Positions 1 to 7,716 of a stretch of DNA of 17,110 bases are shown here, piece by piece; within the stretch, counting starts at the first letter, position 1, and every line of letters starts with the position of its first letter. The notes under the pieces were generated by a model, which saw only the letters and a program-made list of their open reading frames with translations, was not told where the DNA came from and did not search any database. The position numbers and the translations under genes are program-made. This DNA comes from Campylobacteraceae bacterium (GTDB lineage: Bacteria > Campylobacterota > Campylobacteria > Campylobacterales > Sulfurospirillaceae), in assembly GCA_027013265.1 (NCBI GenBank), contig JALUXQ010000062.1, positions 1 to 17,110 on the forward strand, given 5' to 3'.

Positions 1-1681
1 AGTTTATATTTACCTTTCCGCTCACATATATCTGAGTATTGTCAAAATCAGGGAAAAGCTGAAAACTGGTTCTTTTAAGTAGGTAGGTACTAAGCCCTAT
101 ACAAGAAACCAAAAAGAAAACAAATGCACTCTTTTTAAACTTCAATAAAAATGTCAAAACACTCTTATATATCCTCTCCCAACTTCTCCAAAAAGACTCA
201 TTTCTTGCTTGTTTAGTTTTCGCTTTCAAAAAATCTTTTGCATGCAAAGGCAAAAAGAAAAATGCTTCAAAAAGCGAACTAAGCAGAAGAATTGATATAA
301 CAATAGGTAAAACTCTCATGAAAACACCCATATCTCCTGACATGATGAGGAGCGGCAAAAAGGCAAAGATAGTGGTAGCTGTTGCTGTAAGAACTGCTGG
401 AAACATTTCAGTCGCCCCATTTATCGCTGCAGTTTTTGGGTCATCTCCCCTTTCAAGATGTTTGTAGATATTTTCCGCCACTACGATAGCTTCATCTACA
501 AGCATTCCTAGTGCTATGAGTGCTCCTAGAAGGGATAGCATATTTAAGCTGTATCCCATCCATTCCATCGAAATCAAGCCTATAAAAAAGCTCACAGGGA
601 TACCGAGCCCCACTATAAAAGCGATTCTTCCACTTATAAATATATAGACAGAAAGCGAGACTAAAATAAGCCCAAAAATAATATTTGATATGACGGTATT
701 TAGACGATTTCTTATCCAAATAGATGTATCAGTATATACTTCAAAATCATAATTTTTATACTTTTCACCAAACTCTTTTAGTACTTTTCTCACATCTTTT
801 ACGAGAGTTATCGCATTGCCCTCTTTTGCTTTATTCATGTTGATAGAGATATTTGGTTTTCCATTGAAGTGCGATATCTCATTTGGATCTGCCAATTGAA
901 AGTTTGCGACTGCTATATCTTTGAGCCTAAGAGTTTTGCCAGAGATATTTAAAACCATATTTTTTAGTTTTTTCAGATCTTTTTCACCAGAAATTGTACT
1001 AATAAAAAGGTGTCCTCCTCTTTGCTTGATAAGTCCGATAGGGTAGATACTACTGATAGAAGCCAACTTTGATGCAACCTCATTAGTGTCTAATCCGTAA
1101 GCTCGAAGCCTGTTTTCATCTATCTTTATCAAAAGTTCTTTATCCGAATACCCTCTTATACTTATATCACTTAAGTTTTTTATCTTGGAGAGTCTGGTTT
1201 TTAACTTATCTGCAACATCCAACATCTTATCTTTTGGATCTTGCGAAGCTATAGCTATGGTAGCTAGTGGATAAGAGGTTTTTAATATCTTCGCTATAGG
1301 CTCATCCATATCACTTGGAAAATCTCGTCTTGTTACAGAGATGATATCTTTTACGTCATCAAGGGATTCTGCTTGATTTGAGCCCTCTCTTAGATATATG
1401 AGTATCTTAAAAAATCCATTTTTTACACTACTCTCAATCCTCTGCATATCGCTTAAATTTTTCAGCTCATCCTCAAGTGGCTTTACTGCAATTTTATCCA
1501 ATATATCTGGGCTAGCTCCTGCGTATGAACCTGTTATAGAGATAGTCTCAAGATTTGACGGAGGAAAAATCTCCTTTGGGATATTTTGATAAGAGAAAAA
1601 AGCAAGCACAATCATAAAAAGAAGAAATATATGGTTCAGTATAGACTTTTCCACCGCGAATGTTATAAATCGTCTTACCAT
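1..1681 (-). CDS. RND-family efflux permease, N-terminal 560 residues (C-terminus beyond window)
   Basis: This is an inner-membrane proton-driven RND (AcrB/MMPL-type) exporter subunit; the substrate cannot be told from sequence. I translated it by hand from an ATG at 1681 and found no stop down to base 1, so the 3' half lies outside the window. An N-terminal membrane helix (about residues 13-31) is followed by the typical IPKEIFPPSNLETI stretch and a large periplasmic porter region, with VNINMNKAKEGNA-type features near its end. A cluster of helices then follows. The TM4 proton-relay motif is LVDEAIVVAEN, with Asp396 and Glu397 where AcrB has Asp407-Asp408. The gene starts one base after the stop of the small FtsL-like gene, so it belongs to the rsmH transcription unit. 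No membrane-fusion or outer-membrane partner is visible, but these could lie to the left of base 1. Confidence 0.9.
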   Translation of the reverse strand, partial: MVRRFITFAVEKSILNHIFLLFMIVLAFFSYQNIPKEIFPPSNLETISITGSYAGASPDILDKIAVKPLEDELKNLSDMQRIESSVKNGFFKILIYLREGSNQAESLDDVKDIISVTRRDFPSDMDEPIAKILKTSYPLATIAIASQDPKDKMLDVADKLKTRLSKIKNLSDISIRGYSDKELLIKIDENRLRAYGLDTNEVASKLASISSIYPIGLIKQRGGHLFISTISGEKDLKKLKNMVLNISGKTLRLKDIAVANFQLADPNEISHFNGKPNISINMNKAKEGNAITLVKDVRKVLKEFGEKYKNYDFEVYTDTSIWIRNRLNTVISNIIFGLILVSLSVYIFISGRIAFIVGLGIPVSFFIGLISMEWMGYSLNMLSLLGALIALGMLVDEAIVVAENIYKHLERGDDPKTAAINGATEMFPAVLTATATTIFAFLPLLIMSGDMGVFMRVLPIVISILLLSSLFEAFFFLPLHAKDFLKAKTKQARNESFWRSWERIYKSVLTFLLKFKKSAFVFFLVSCIGLSTYLLKRTSFQLFPDFDNTQIYVSGKVNIN

Positions 1682-1682
1682 G

Positions 1683-1961
1683 CTAAAATACCGTGTCCAA
1701 AACTTGGTTTTTGAATTTTATATATTCTACTTTTTGCTTTAAAAATCTATTTTCCTCTTTAAGTACTGAGTATTCACTCGCAATCTTACTAATGTCGCGG
1801 CTGACATAATATATCTGATTTTTGATATAAATTTTTGGTAAAATAACAAGCAAGCCGATAAGTATGCTCAGATAAACCATAACCAAAAGCTTAAAATCAA
1901 GACCTCTCTCTTTTCTGTTTTCGCTGTCTATTTCGTGTAAAAGATCATTTTTACCGTTCAT
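1683..1961 (-). CDS. Small bitopic membrane protein, FtsL candidate
   Basis: This 92-residue protein has a charged N-terminal tail (about 1-22), one hydrophobic helix (about 23-44) and a C-terminal region (about 53-85) with the heptad-like character of a short coiled coil. That is the size and layout of FtsL, the bitopic division protein that pairs with FtsB and supports FtsW/FtsI in the divisome. FtsL is too variable to recognise by sequence alone. The call therefore rests on layout and on position immediately after rsmH, where ftsL sits in the classical dcw cluster. Its ATG overlaps the rsmH stop as ATGA, implying translational coupling. No ftsI follows; an RND permease starts one base after its TAG stop. 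It could instead be an unrelated small membrane protein. Confidence 0.55.
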   Translation of the reverse strand: MNGKNDLLHEIDSENRKERGLDFKLLVMVYLSILIGLLVILPKIYIKNQIYYVSRDISKIASEYSVLKEENRFLKQKVEYIKFKNQVLDTVF

Positions 1962-2878
1962 GTCACTTGTCCAGTCTCAAATACTCTCATCTTTGAACTT
2001 CTACTTCTTGGATTTAATTTTATCTCTTTTTTGCCTGGCTTTATCGGTTTTTTTGTAACTATTTTACCCAAAGAGTGGTTGTTTTCACACTCACACTTCA
2101 TGACAAATGGTGGGCATACACAACTCTTTGCAAACTCTTTAAAAACTCTTTTTACGATTCTATCTTCTAAAGAGTGAAAAGATATGATAGCAACTATACA
2201 ATCGGATAGTTTTGCATCTGACACTGATTCTAAAAGATTTGCCAACTCTCCTAATTCGTCATTTACCTCTATCCTTATAGCCTGAAAAACCAAAGTGGCT
2301 GGGTTTATGCCTTTTTTTGATGGGAAATTTTTAAATAGTTTTGATAGTTGATAAGAGCTTTTTATCTCCTCTTTTTCTCTTGCATCACAGATGATTCTTG
2401 CAGCTCTTTTAAAATCCCTTACTTCGCCAAAATCTCTCAATATATTCTCTAAATCCTCTTTAGGATAGTTATTTACAACTTCATAGGCACTAAGGGGATT
2501 GGCTTTATCCATTCGCATATCAAGTATCTCGCTATCAAATCCAAAACCTCTATCCTTATCATCTAACTGCAAAGAAGATACCCCAATATCCGCCAAAATC
2601 CCTCTTATAGGCAAATGTCCGTATTTAGATATAACATTTGAAAATTTATCATTTTCAAATATCACCCTATCGCCATACTTTTTCAATCTCTCTTTGCTAA
2701 AGTCGATAGCCATCTTATCTTGGTCACAACATATCAACTTTATCTTGCTATTTTGCTCTAGTATTGCCTCGCTATGCCCGCCATATCCAACCGTACAATC
2801 AATGATATATCCCTCTTTGATATCACTAAATTGCTCTTTAACCTCTTCTAGTAAAACTGGAATATGTGGGATTTTCAC
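1958..2878 (-). CDS. rsmH: 16S rRNA (cytosine(1402)-N(4))-methyltransferase RsmH (MraW)
   Basis: This SAM-dependent methyltransferase modifies N4 of C1402 in the decoding centre of 16S rRNA. It is 306 residues, normal for the family. The N-terminal HIPVLLEEV is diagnostic. The SAM-binding motif DCTVGYGGHSE lies at 27-37, CDQD at 51-54, ADIGVSSLQLD at 96-106, ISFHSLEDR at 232-240, and the basic tail NPRSRSSKMRVFE at 289-301. A small cysteine group (CVCPP and CEC, about 253-264) lies before the tail. The start is GTG at 2878 with an AAAGG-type ribosome site about 10 bases upstream. No ATG is available further upstream before the divergent gene. It is the first gene of a leftward unit with the FtsL candidate and the RND permease, which resembles a dcw-cluster remnant separated from ftsA-ftsZ. 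Confidence 0.96.
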   Translation of the reverse strand: MKIPHIPVLLEEVKEQFSDIKEGYIIDCTVGYGGHSEAILEQNSKIKLICCDQDKMAIDFSKERLKKYGDRVIFENDKFSNVISKYGHLPIRGILADIGVSSLQLDDKDRGFGFDSEILDMRMDKANPLSAYEVVNNYPKEDLENILRDFGEVRDFKRAARIICDAREKEEIKSSYQLSKLFKNFPSKKGINPATLVFQAIRIEVNDELGELANLLESVSDAKLSDCIVAIISFHSLEDRIVKRVFKEFAKSCVCPPFVMKCECENNHSLGKIVTKKPIKPGKKEIKLNPRSRSSKMRVFETGQVT

Positions 2879-2905
2879 TTTATTTTAGCCTTTAATTGTT
2901 TTGGA

Positions 2906-2911
2906 TATAAT
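2906..2911 (+). promoter_or_regulatory. Putative -10 element for the aldolase-fold gene
   Basis: TATAAT lies 31 bases before the GTG start of the rightward gene, predicting a leader of about 24 bases. There is no clear -35, as is usual for Campylobacterota sigma-70 promoters. It overlaps a TATTAT on the opposite strand. Confidence 0.45.
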
Positions 2912-2912
2912 A
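2907..2912 (-). promoter_or_regulatory. Putative -10 element for rsmH
   Basis: TATTAT on the minus strand lies about 29 bases before the rsmH GTG and almost exactly overlaps the opposite-strand TATAAT. The whole intergenic space is 63 bases, so both promoters must lie within it. Confidence 0.35.
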
Positions 2913-2941
2913 CCAAATAATGGATAAACAAAGGATAAATT

Positions 2942-3505
2942 GTGAACGATTTCCTAAAAGAAGAGATGAAAAATATAGCACTTTCGATGTTTAGAAAAAA
3001 CTTTTTTGGTATATTTCATGGCTCAATATCTGCGAAGATAAAACAAGATCAATTTATCATAAATAGAAAAAATGCTATATTTGATGACTTAGAAAAGAGT
3101 GATTTCATAAAACTATACTCAAAAAAAGACTATAGATGGAAAGATGCAAGTATAGATGCAGACATACACCTAAATATCTATAAAAATATCGGCGAAGCAA
3201 AGTTTGTAGCTTATGCAATGCCCCCTTTTCTCACCTCATACTCTATCAGCCATGATAAGATAAAACCGATAGACTATTTTGGCTACAAAGAGATAAAAGA
3301 GGCAGAAATTTACAATCCAAAACAGTTTGATGATTGGTATGAAAGAGCAGAATTTGAGATATACAACCACCTCAAAAGCAACCAGACAAACTTCATGATT
3401 ATTAAGGGTTATGGAGTCTATATATTTGGCAGAGATTTGCAACAAATCGCCAAGACAATAGCCATCATGGAAAATAGTTGTAAAATTTTACACTACTCGC
3501 AGTAG
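2942..3505 (+). CDS. Class II aldolase/adducin-fold protein, probably without metal site
   Basis: This 187-residue protein spans one class II aldolase/adducin domain. The MFRKNFFGIFHGSISAKI opening, an IHLNIYK segment, PPFLTSYSISHDKIKP and the closing IKGYGVYIFGRDLQQIA follow the FucA/AraD/adducin order. Canonical members bind zinc through an HxH pair and a third His in the xHG loop, with a catalytic Glu in SSExxxH. By my alignment by eye, these are A-Y-A (in VAYAMPP), Tyr (in GYGV) and Asp (in SIDADIH). The ordinary aldolase reaction is therefore unlikely, and a binding or structural role is possible. The GTG start at 2942 has AAAGGA just upstream. The last 18 bases overlap the end of the convergent bioA. 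No pathway partners are adjacent. The fold assignment is fairly secure; the function is unknown. Confidence 0.75.
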   Translation: MNDFLKEEMKNIALSMFRKNFFGIFHGSISAKIKQDQFIINRKNAIFDDLEKSDFIKLYSKKDYRWKDASIDADIHLNIYKNIGEAKFVAYAMPPFLTSYSISHDKIKPIDYFGYKEIKEAEIYNPKQFDDWYERAEFEIYNHLKSNQTNFMIIKGYGVYIFGRDLQQIAKTIAIMENSCKILHYSQ

Positions 3506-4774
3506 CTTCTCTACAACTCCCACCATCTTTTTTATCTCGTCATCTGTTATTATAAATGGCGGCATAAAGTAGATGATATTGCCTAGCGGTCTTATGTATA
3601 TGCCCTCTTTTAGTGCCTCTTGAAAAAATGTAAGTCCAACTCTCTGTTTTGCATCATATCCTTGGAGCTCTATCGCACAAATCATACCTCTTTGCCTTAC
3701 CTCTTTTACATTTGGAAGATTTTCAAGTGGTTTTGTCAACTCTTTTATAAGCTCTATTTTTTCCCTATTTTTCTCTATTACGCTATCTTTTTCAAATATA
3801 TCCAAAACAGCGTTGGCAACTGCACAAGCTAATGTGTTGCCCGTATATGAGTGTGAATCCAAAAATGATTTTCCCTCACTATAATCACAATAAAAAGCAT
3901 CATATATGTCATCCGTAAAGAGCACAACTGAAAAAGGCATATATCCTCCTGTTATACCCTTTGAAAGACAGAGAAAATCTGGGGAGATTCCCGCTTGTTC
4001 ACACGCGAACATACTTCCAGTCCTACCAAAACCAACAGCTATCTCATCTGCAATTAAAAAGACTCCCATCTCATCACACAACGATCTTAATTTTGTTATA
4101 TAGCTAGGATTATACATCTTCATACTTCCTGCACACTGAACTAGTGGCTCTATAACAACCGAAGCGATTTTGTCTTTGTGTCTGTTTAAGACATCTCTCA
4201 TATCGCTTATGGCTTCATCTTCATCTACTAAAGATGGGGACTTTGCCTGAATCGTCTTTAGAAGTATGTCGCTATACACATCTTTATACAGTCCTGTGTC
4301 ACTAACTGCCAAGGCTCCCATGGTTTCACCATGGTATGAGTTTTGTAAAGAGACAAAAAGAGGTCTGCTCTCACCTCTATTTTTAAAGTATTGAAAAGAC
4401 ATCTTTAGAGCTATCTCTATCGCACTTGAACCATTGTCTGCAAAAAATACCTTATTTAAAGACTCTGGAGTCAACTTCACCAACCTCCTCGCCAAATCAA
4501 TTGCAGGCTTGTGAGTAAACCCAGCAAAAATCACATGTTCGAGCTCTTCTACCTGCTCTTTTATTTTAGAGTTTATATAGGGGTTGCTATGCCCAAAAAG
4601 ATTTACCCACCAACTACTTATGCAATCAAGATATCTATTGCCATCAAAATCATATATGTATGCACCCCTTCCCTTTTTTATAGGTATCAAAGGTATCTTT
4701 TCGTGGTCTTTCATTTGGGTGCAAGGGTGAAATATATATTTTAAATCTTCATTCATCAGTTTTTTGTTGCCCAT
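3488..4774 (-). CDS. bioA: Adenosylmethionine-8-amino-7-oxononanoate aminotransferase
   Basis: BioA is a PLP-dependent aminotransferase that converts 7-keto-8-aminopelargonate to 7,8-diaminopelargonate in biotin synthesis, normally with SAM as amino donor. It is 428 residues, the usual length. HPCTQM lies at 16-21, SSWWVNLFGH at 53-62, SYHGETMGA at 146-154 and the cofactor-site DEIAVGFGRTG at 243-253. The Schiff-base lysine is Lys272 in LSKGITGGYMP. The SSWW motif supports BioA rather than another class III aminotransferase. The Tyr of the E. coli HPYTSM motif is Cys here. The ATG at 4774 has AAGGATAAGAG about 7 bases upstream; an internal Met at residue 7 is a less likely alternative. The gene stands alone and is divergent from ppiD. 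Its 3' end overlaps the convergent aldolase-fold gene by 18 bases. No other bio genes are in view. Confidence 0.95.
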   Translation of the reverse strand: MGNKKLMNEDLKYIFHPCTQMKDHEKIPLIPIKKGRGAYIYDFDGNRYLDCISSWWVNLFGHSNPYINSKIKEQVEELEHVIFAGFTHKPAIDLARRLVKLTPESLNKVFFADNGSSAIEIALKMSFQYFKNRGESRPLFVSLQNSYHGETMGALAVSDTGLYKDVYSDILLKTIQAKSPSLVDEDEAISDMRDVLNRHKDKIASVVIEPLVQCAGSMKMYNPSYITKLRSLCDEMGVFLIADEIAVGFGRTGSMFACEQAGISPDFLCLSKGITGGYMPFSVVLFTDDIYDAFYCDYSEGKSFLDSHSYTGNTLACAVANAVLDIFEKDSVIEKNREKIELIKELTKPLENLPNVKEVRQRGMICAIELQGYDAKQRVGLTFFQEALKEGIYIRPLGNIIYFMPPFIITDDEIKKMVGVVEKLLRVV

Positions 4775-4811
4775 AGCTCTTATCCTTAGCGATATTTAAT
4801 AACATTAAGGG

Positions 4812-4817
4812 TAGAAT
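4812..4817 (+). promoter_or_regulatory. Putative -10 element for the ppiD-ftsA-ftsZ unit
   Basis: TAGAAT lies in the 90-base space between bioA and ppiD, 48 bases before the ATG. It overlaps the opposite-strand bioA -10 by two bases. No convincing -35 is seen. An alternative register over the following AATTATACC is possible. Confidence 0.3.
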
Positions 4818-4821
4818 TATA
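4816..4821 (-). promoter_or_regulatory. Putative extended -10 promoter for bioA
   Basis: On the minus strand the sequence reads TGGTATAAT, a consensus TATAAT with a TGN extension. It lies about 42 bases before the bioA ATG, predicting a leader of about 35 bases. This is a better match than the rightward element it overlaps. Confidence 0.45.
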
Positions 4822-4853
4822 CCAAATTTTAGGCACTCTCTTGGGTGTCAATC

Positions 4854-4859
4854 GAAGGA
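4854..4859 (+). promoter_or_regulatory. Ribosome binding site that sets the ppiD start
   Basis: GAAGGA lies five bases before the ATG at 4865. It falls inside the longer frame that opens with TTG at 4841, which has no such site. The shorter protein also begins right at the conserved MITWMQRHNK N-terminus. Confidence 0.7.
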
Positions 4860-4864
4860 AAAGA

Positions 4865-6331
4865 ATGATTACTTGGATGCAACGACACAATAAGTATTTA
4901 GTTATAACGATTTGGGTAGCAACGATTGCTTTTATAGGAGCCGGCTTTGTTGGCTGGGGGGCATACAATTTAAACACTGATAGAGCAACTTCAGTAGCAA
5001 AAGTTGGAGATAGAAGCGTAAGTGTTTCTGAATTTCAACAAGCTTATGCAAACAACTACAACTACTATAACCAACAGCTAGGTGGAAAACTTACAAAAGA
5101 GGATGCCGACAAAATGGGCTTAGACAAAATAGTTATGCAAAACATAATCAATGAAACTCTACTCTTAAACTATGCTGACTCTTTGGGATTGACTGTACTT
5201 GATAGTGACATAAAGGATAAGCTGAAAAATGATAAAAATTTCCAAGTAAATGGAGTTTTTAACAAAAACAGATACTACGCACTTCTGCAAAACCAACAAA
5301 TTAGTGCAAAAGAGTACGAAAATGAACTCAAAAAAGAGTTGCTTCTAAATAAACTGCAAGCCATATTAAAACTTCCAAACTCTAAAAGAGAGATTGAAAT
5401 CTTTACTTCATCACTCTTCATGCAAGACAAACTAATGGTAGGCAAAATCACGATAGACCCATCAACAATCAAATTAAAAGATGAAGATTTGAAGAAATTT
5501 TGGGAGAGTACAAAAAAGAGCTATATGACTAAAAAACAGTATATACTTGATACTCTTAAAATTGGTCTTAGTGACACTGTAGTAGATGATAAAGATTTGA
5601 AGAAATTTTGGGAAGGCAAGAAGTACAATTATAAAGATAAAGATGGTAAAATCCTTAGTTTCCTAGATGCAAAGAGTAGTGCAACTATAGACTATAGACT
5701 AAAACTCAGCAAGAAAAAGGCACTCAAAACCTACCTTAAATTTAAAAAAGGTGAAATCAAAGCGATAGATAATCTAGTGATAAATGATGATGATGCAAAT
5801 TTTCCTGTAGCAAAACTAAGAATCGCAAATAAAGGTCAAGTCTTAAAACCTATAGCAAGACCTGATGGATATCTGATAGTTAAAGTCAAAAATGTTTTGA
5901 TGCCAAGAGTTATGAAATTTGAAGAGGCAAAAGCGTATGTCACAAGCCAGTTTAAAAAACACGAGCTTGAAAACAGCTTGAAAAGCAGAGCAAAAGCAAG
6001 ATTGCAACTATTTAATGGAACTACTTTGGGTTTTGTAACTAGAGATAGTGTTAAAAAAATCGAAGGCTTAAGCGAAGCACAAAGCTCTCAACTACTAAAT
6101 TATATATTTGACAACAAAAGTGCACAAGGGTACAAAATATTTGGCAATAGTGCTATTTTATACAAAGTTTTGGAACAAAAGTTGCTTAACAAAGATAAGT
6201 TTGAGCTATACAAGAGTCTGATAACACAAAGTATCAAGACAAATAAAGCCAATGAGTTGAATCAAAACTTAATCATGAAACTAAGAGGCATGTACAAAGT
6301 TGAACAGTATTATAAAGGTAAAGGACAGTAA
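4865..6331 (+). CDS. Membrane-anchored PpiD/SurA-like periplasmic folding factor
   Basis: This 488-residue protein has a short cytoplasmic tail, one membrane helix (about 11-33) and a large periplasmic part, the layout of PpiD. The region after the anchor (AKVGDRSVSVSEFQQAY, then NETLLLNYADSLGL, then a phenylalanine/asparagine stretch ending in NKNRYYALL) matches the SurA_N-type chaperone module. The middle holds two copies of a DLKKFWE motif (about 207-213 and 243-249). A parvulin-like remnant (IARPDGYLIVKV, then FEEAKAYV) follows, but a full active PPIase core is not obvious, so chaperone function without isomerase activity is likely. The position corresponds, from memory, to Campylobacter jejuni Cj0694, just upstream of ftsA. 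The stop abuts the ftsA TTG with no gap, so expression is coupled to division genes. TTG at 4841 is a longer alternative start that I reject. Confidence 0.85.
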   Translation: MITWMQRHNKYLVITIWVATIAFIGAGFVGWGAYNLNTDRATSVAKVGDRSVSVSEFQQAYANNYNYYNQQLGGKLTKEDADKMGLDKIVMQNIINETLLLNYADSLGLTVLDSDIKDKLKNDKNFQVNGVFNKNRYYALLQNQQISAKEYENELKKELLLNKLQAILKLPNSKREIEIFTSSLFMQDKLMVGKITIDPSTIKLKDEDLKKFWESTKKSYMTKKQYILDTLKIGLSDTVVDDKDLKKFWEGKKYNYKDKDGKILSFLDAKSSATIDYRLKLSKKKALKTYLKFKKGEIKAIDNLVINDDDANFPVAKLRIANKGQVLKPIARPDGYLIVKVKNVLMPRVMKFEEAKAYVTSQFKKHELENSLKSRAKARLQLFNGTTLGFVTRDSVKKIEGLSEAQSSQLLNYIFDNKSAQGYKIFGNSAILYKVLEQKLLNKDKFELYKSLITQSIKTNKANELNQNLIMKLRGMYKVEQYYKGKGQ

Positions 6332-7705
6332 TTGAGCACCACAATACTCGGCATTGATATTGGTTCTACCAAAGTCTGTGCTATCATTGCACAAAGAGAG
6401 AGCAATGGTGATTTGAAAGTTTTAGGAGCTGGGATTGCAAAATCTCAAGGTCTAAAAAAAGGTATCATAACCAATATAGAACTCGCTTCTAGCTCTATCA
6501 AAAATGCACTAAATGATGCCCAAAGAGTAGCTGGAACACAATACGAAAATGTCATAGTATCGATTTCAGGCGCCTATACCAAAAGCGAACAGAGCTCTGG
6601 TGTTGTAAATGTTCCAAATCATGACATCGGCATAAAAGAGATAAGTCGTGCTATGCAGATGGCTGATCACAATTCAAACATCCCACACGAGTATGAAAAA
6701 CTACACATCTTGCCTTTTAATTTCAAAGTTGATGAACAGGAGTATATAGAAGACCCTCTTGGTATGAATGGCTCAAGACTTGAAGTGCAAGTTCACATCA
6801 TCACGGTGCAAAAATCATCCCTAAGCAACCTAGAAAAAGCTGTAAAATTAGCTGGAGTCAAGATAGACAATATAGTGCTAGCAGGTTATGCATCTGCCAT
6901 AGCTGTAGCAAATGAAGACGAAAGAGAGTTAGGGGTTGCCGTTATCGACATAGGAGGAGCCACATGTAACATGATAATCCATGCTGGCAACTCACTTAGA
7001 TACAACGACTTTCTAGGGGTAGGCTCAAACAATATAACAAACGACCTCTCAACTGCTCTTCACACTCCTTTGAGTGCGGCTGAAAAAATGAAGATAAACT
7101 ATGGCTCACTAAGTAACAACTCAACAGAATTGATAGAGTTGCCAGTTATCGGAGATGATGGCTCAACCCACGAAGTCTCCTTAGATATAGTTTCAAATGT
7201 GATATATGTAAGAGTCGAAGAGACCCTCATGATACTGGCAAAAATGCTAGAAGAGAGTGGATTTAAAGATCAAATAGGAGCTGGCATAGTTCTAACTGGG
7301 GGATTGACAAAGATTGGTGGCATAAGAGAATTAACATCTGCTATATTTGATAATCTACCAGCAAGAGTTGCAAAACCAAGAGAGATGGATGGACTTTTTG
7401 AGACTTTAAGAGATCCTAGTTACTCAGCTGCCATCGGACTGGTACTTTATGGTGGCGGACACTTCACACCTTACGAGATAGACTCAAACAAAAAACTAAG
7501 ATACAAAAACGAGATGATAGAGTCTCCTGCACATCAACATAGTGAAATGAATGAGATATTTGACGAGGGTATAGAGATGGTCAAACAAGGTGACAAGGTA
7601 TTGAGCGCAAAAGACAAGTTGGCAAACATCGCAATAATAAATGAAAAAACTGAAAAAAATGGTTTCTTTGCTAGTTTATGGAACCGTCTAACACAACTAT
7701 TTTAA
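6332..7705 (+). CDS. ftsA: Cell division protein FtsA
   Basis: FtsA is an actin-fold ATP-binding protein that tethers FtsZ to the inner membrane and recruits later division proteins. It is 457 residues, somewhat longer than the E. coli protein (about 420). The phosphate-1 motif GIDIGSTK lies at 7-14, phosphate-2 VIDIGGATCN at 204-213, and the adenosine motif AGIVLTGGLTKIGGI at 317-331. The C-terminal NGFFASLWNRLTQLF (443-457) is the expected amphipathic membrane-targeting helix, after a long charged linker (about 385-440). The start is a TTG directly after the ppiD TAA, with AAGGA six bases upstream. ftsZ begins 11 bases after its stop. Confidence 0.97.
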   Translation: MSTTILGIDIGSTKVCAIIAQRESNGDLKVLGAGIAKSQGLKKGIITNIELASSSIKNALNDAQRVAGTQYENVIVSISGAYTKSEQSSGVVNVPNHDIGIKEISRAMQMADHNSNIPHEYEKLHILPFNFKVDEQEYIEDPLGMNGSRLEVQVHIITVQKSSLSNLEKAVKLAGVKIDNIVLAGYASAIAVANEDERELGVAVIDIGGATCNMIIHAGNSLRYNDFLGVGSNNITNDLSTALHTPLSAAEKMKINYGSLSNNSTELIELPVIGDDGSTHEVSLDIVSNVIYVRVEETLMILAKMLEESGFKDQIGAGIVLTGGLTKIGGIRELTSAIFDNLPARVAKPREMDGLFETLRDPSYSAAIGLVLYGGGHFTPYEIDSNKKLRYKNEMIESPAHQHSEMNEIFDEGIEMVKQGDKVLSAKDKLANIAIINEKTEKNGFFASLWNRLTQLF

Positions 7706-7711
7706 GAGGAG
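7705..7711 (+). promoter_or_regulatory. Ribosome binding site that sets the ftsZ start
   Basis: AGAGGAG lies five bases before the ATG at 7717 and overlaps the last base of the ftsA stop. It decides for the 372-residue FtsZ over an in-frame ATG at 7678 that lies inside ftsA. Confidence 0.8.
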
Positions 7712-7716
7712 AAAGC

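Noticed and set aside
492..719. 75-codon leftward frame in the RND region
   Set aside because: It is on the same strand but out of frame with the RND permease, which reads continuously through it with conserved motifs.
2499..2888. 129-codon frame opposite rsmH
   Set aside because: It is antisense to a well-supported gene, is low in complexity (rich in Ser/Leu/Ile) and has no family resemblance. It mirrors rsmH codon bias.
4841..4864. TTG start lengthening the PpiD-like protein by eight residues
   Set aside because: The ribosome site GAAGGA falls inside this extension and points to the ATG at 4865.
7678..7716. Upstream in-frame ATG that would lengthen FtsZ by 13 residues
   Set aside because: It lies within ftsA and lacks a ribosome site, and the added residues are not FtsZ-like. 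The ATG at 7717 has AGAGGAG at ideal spacing.
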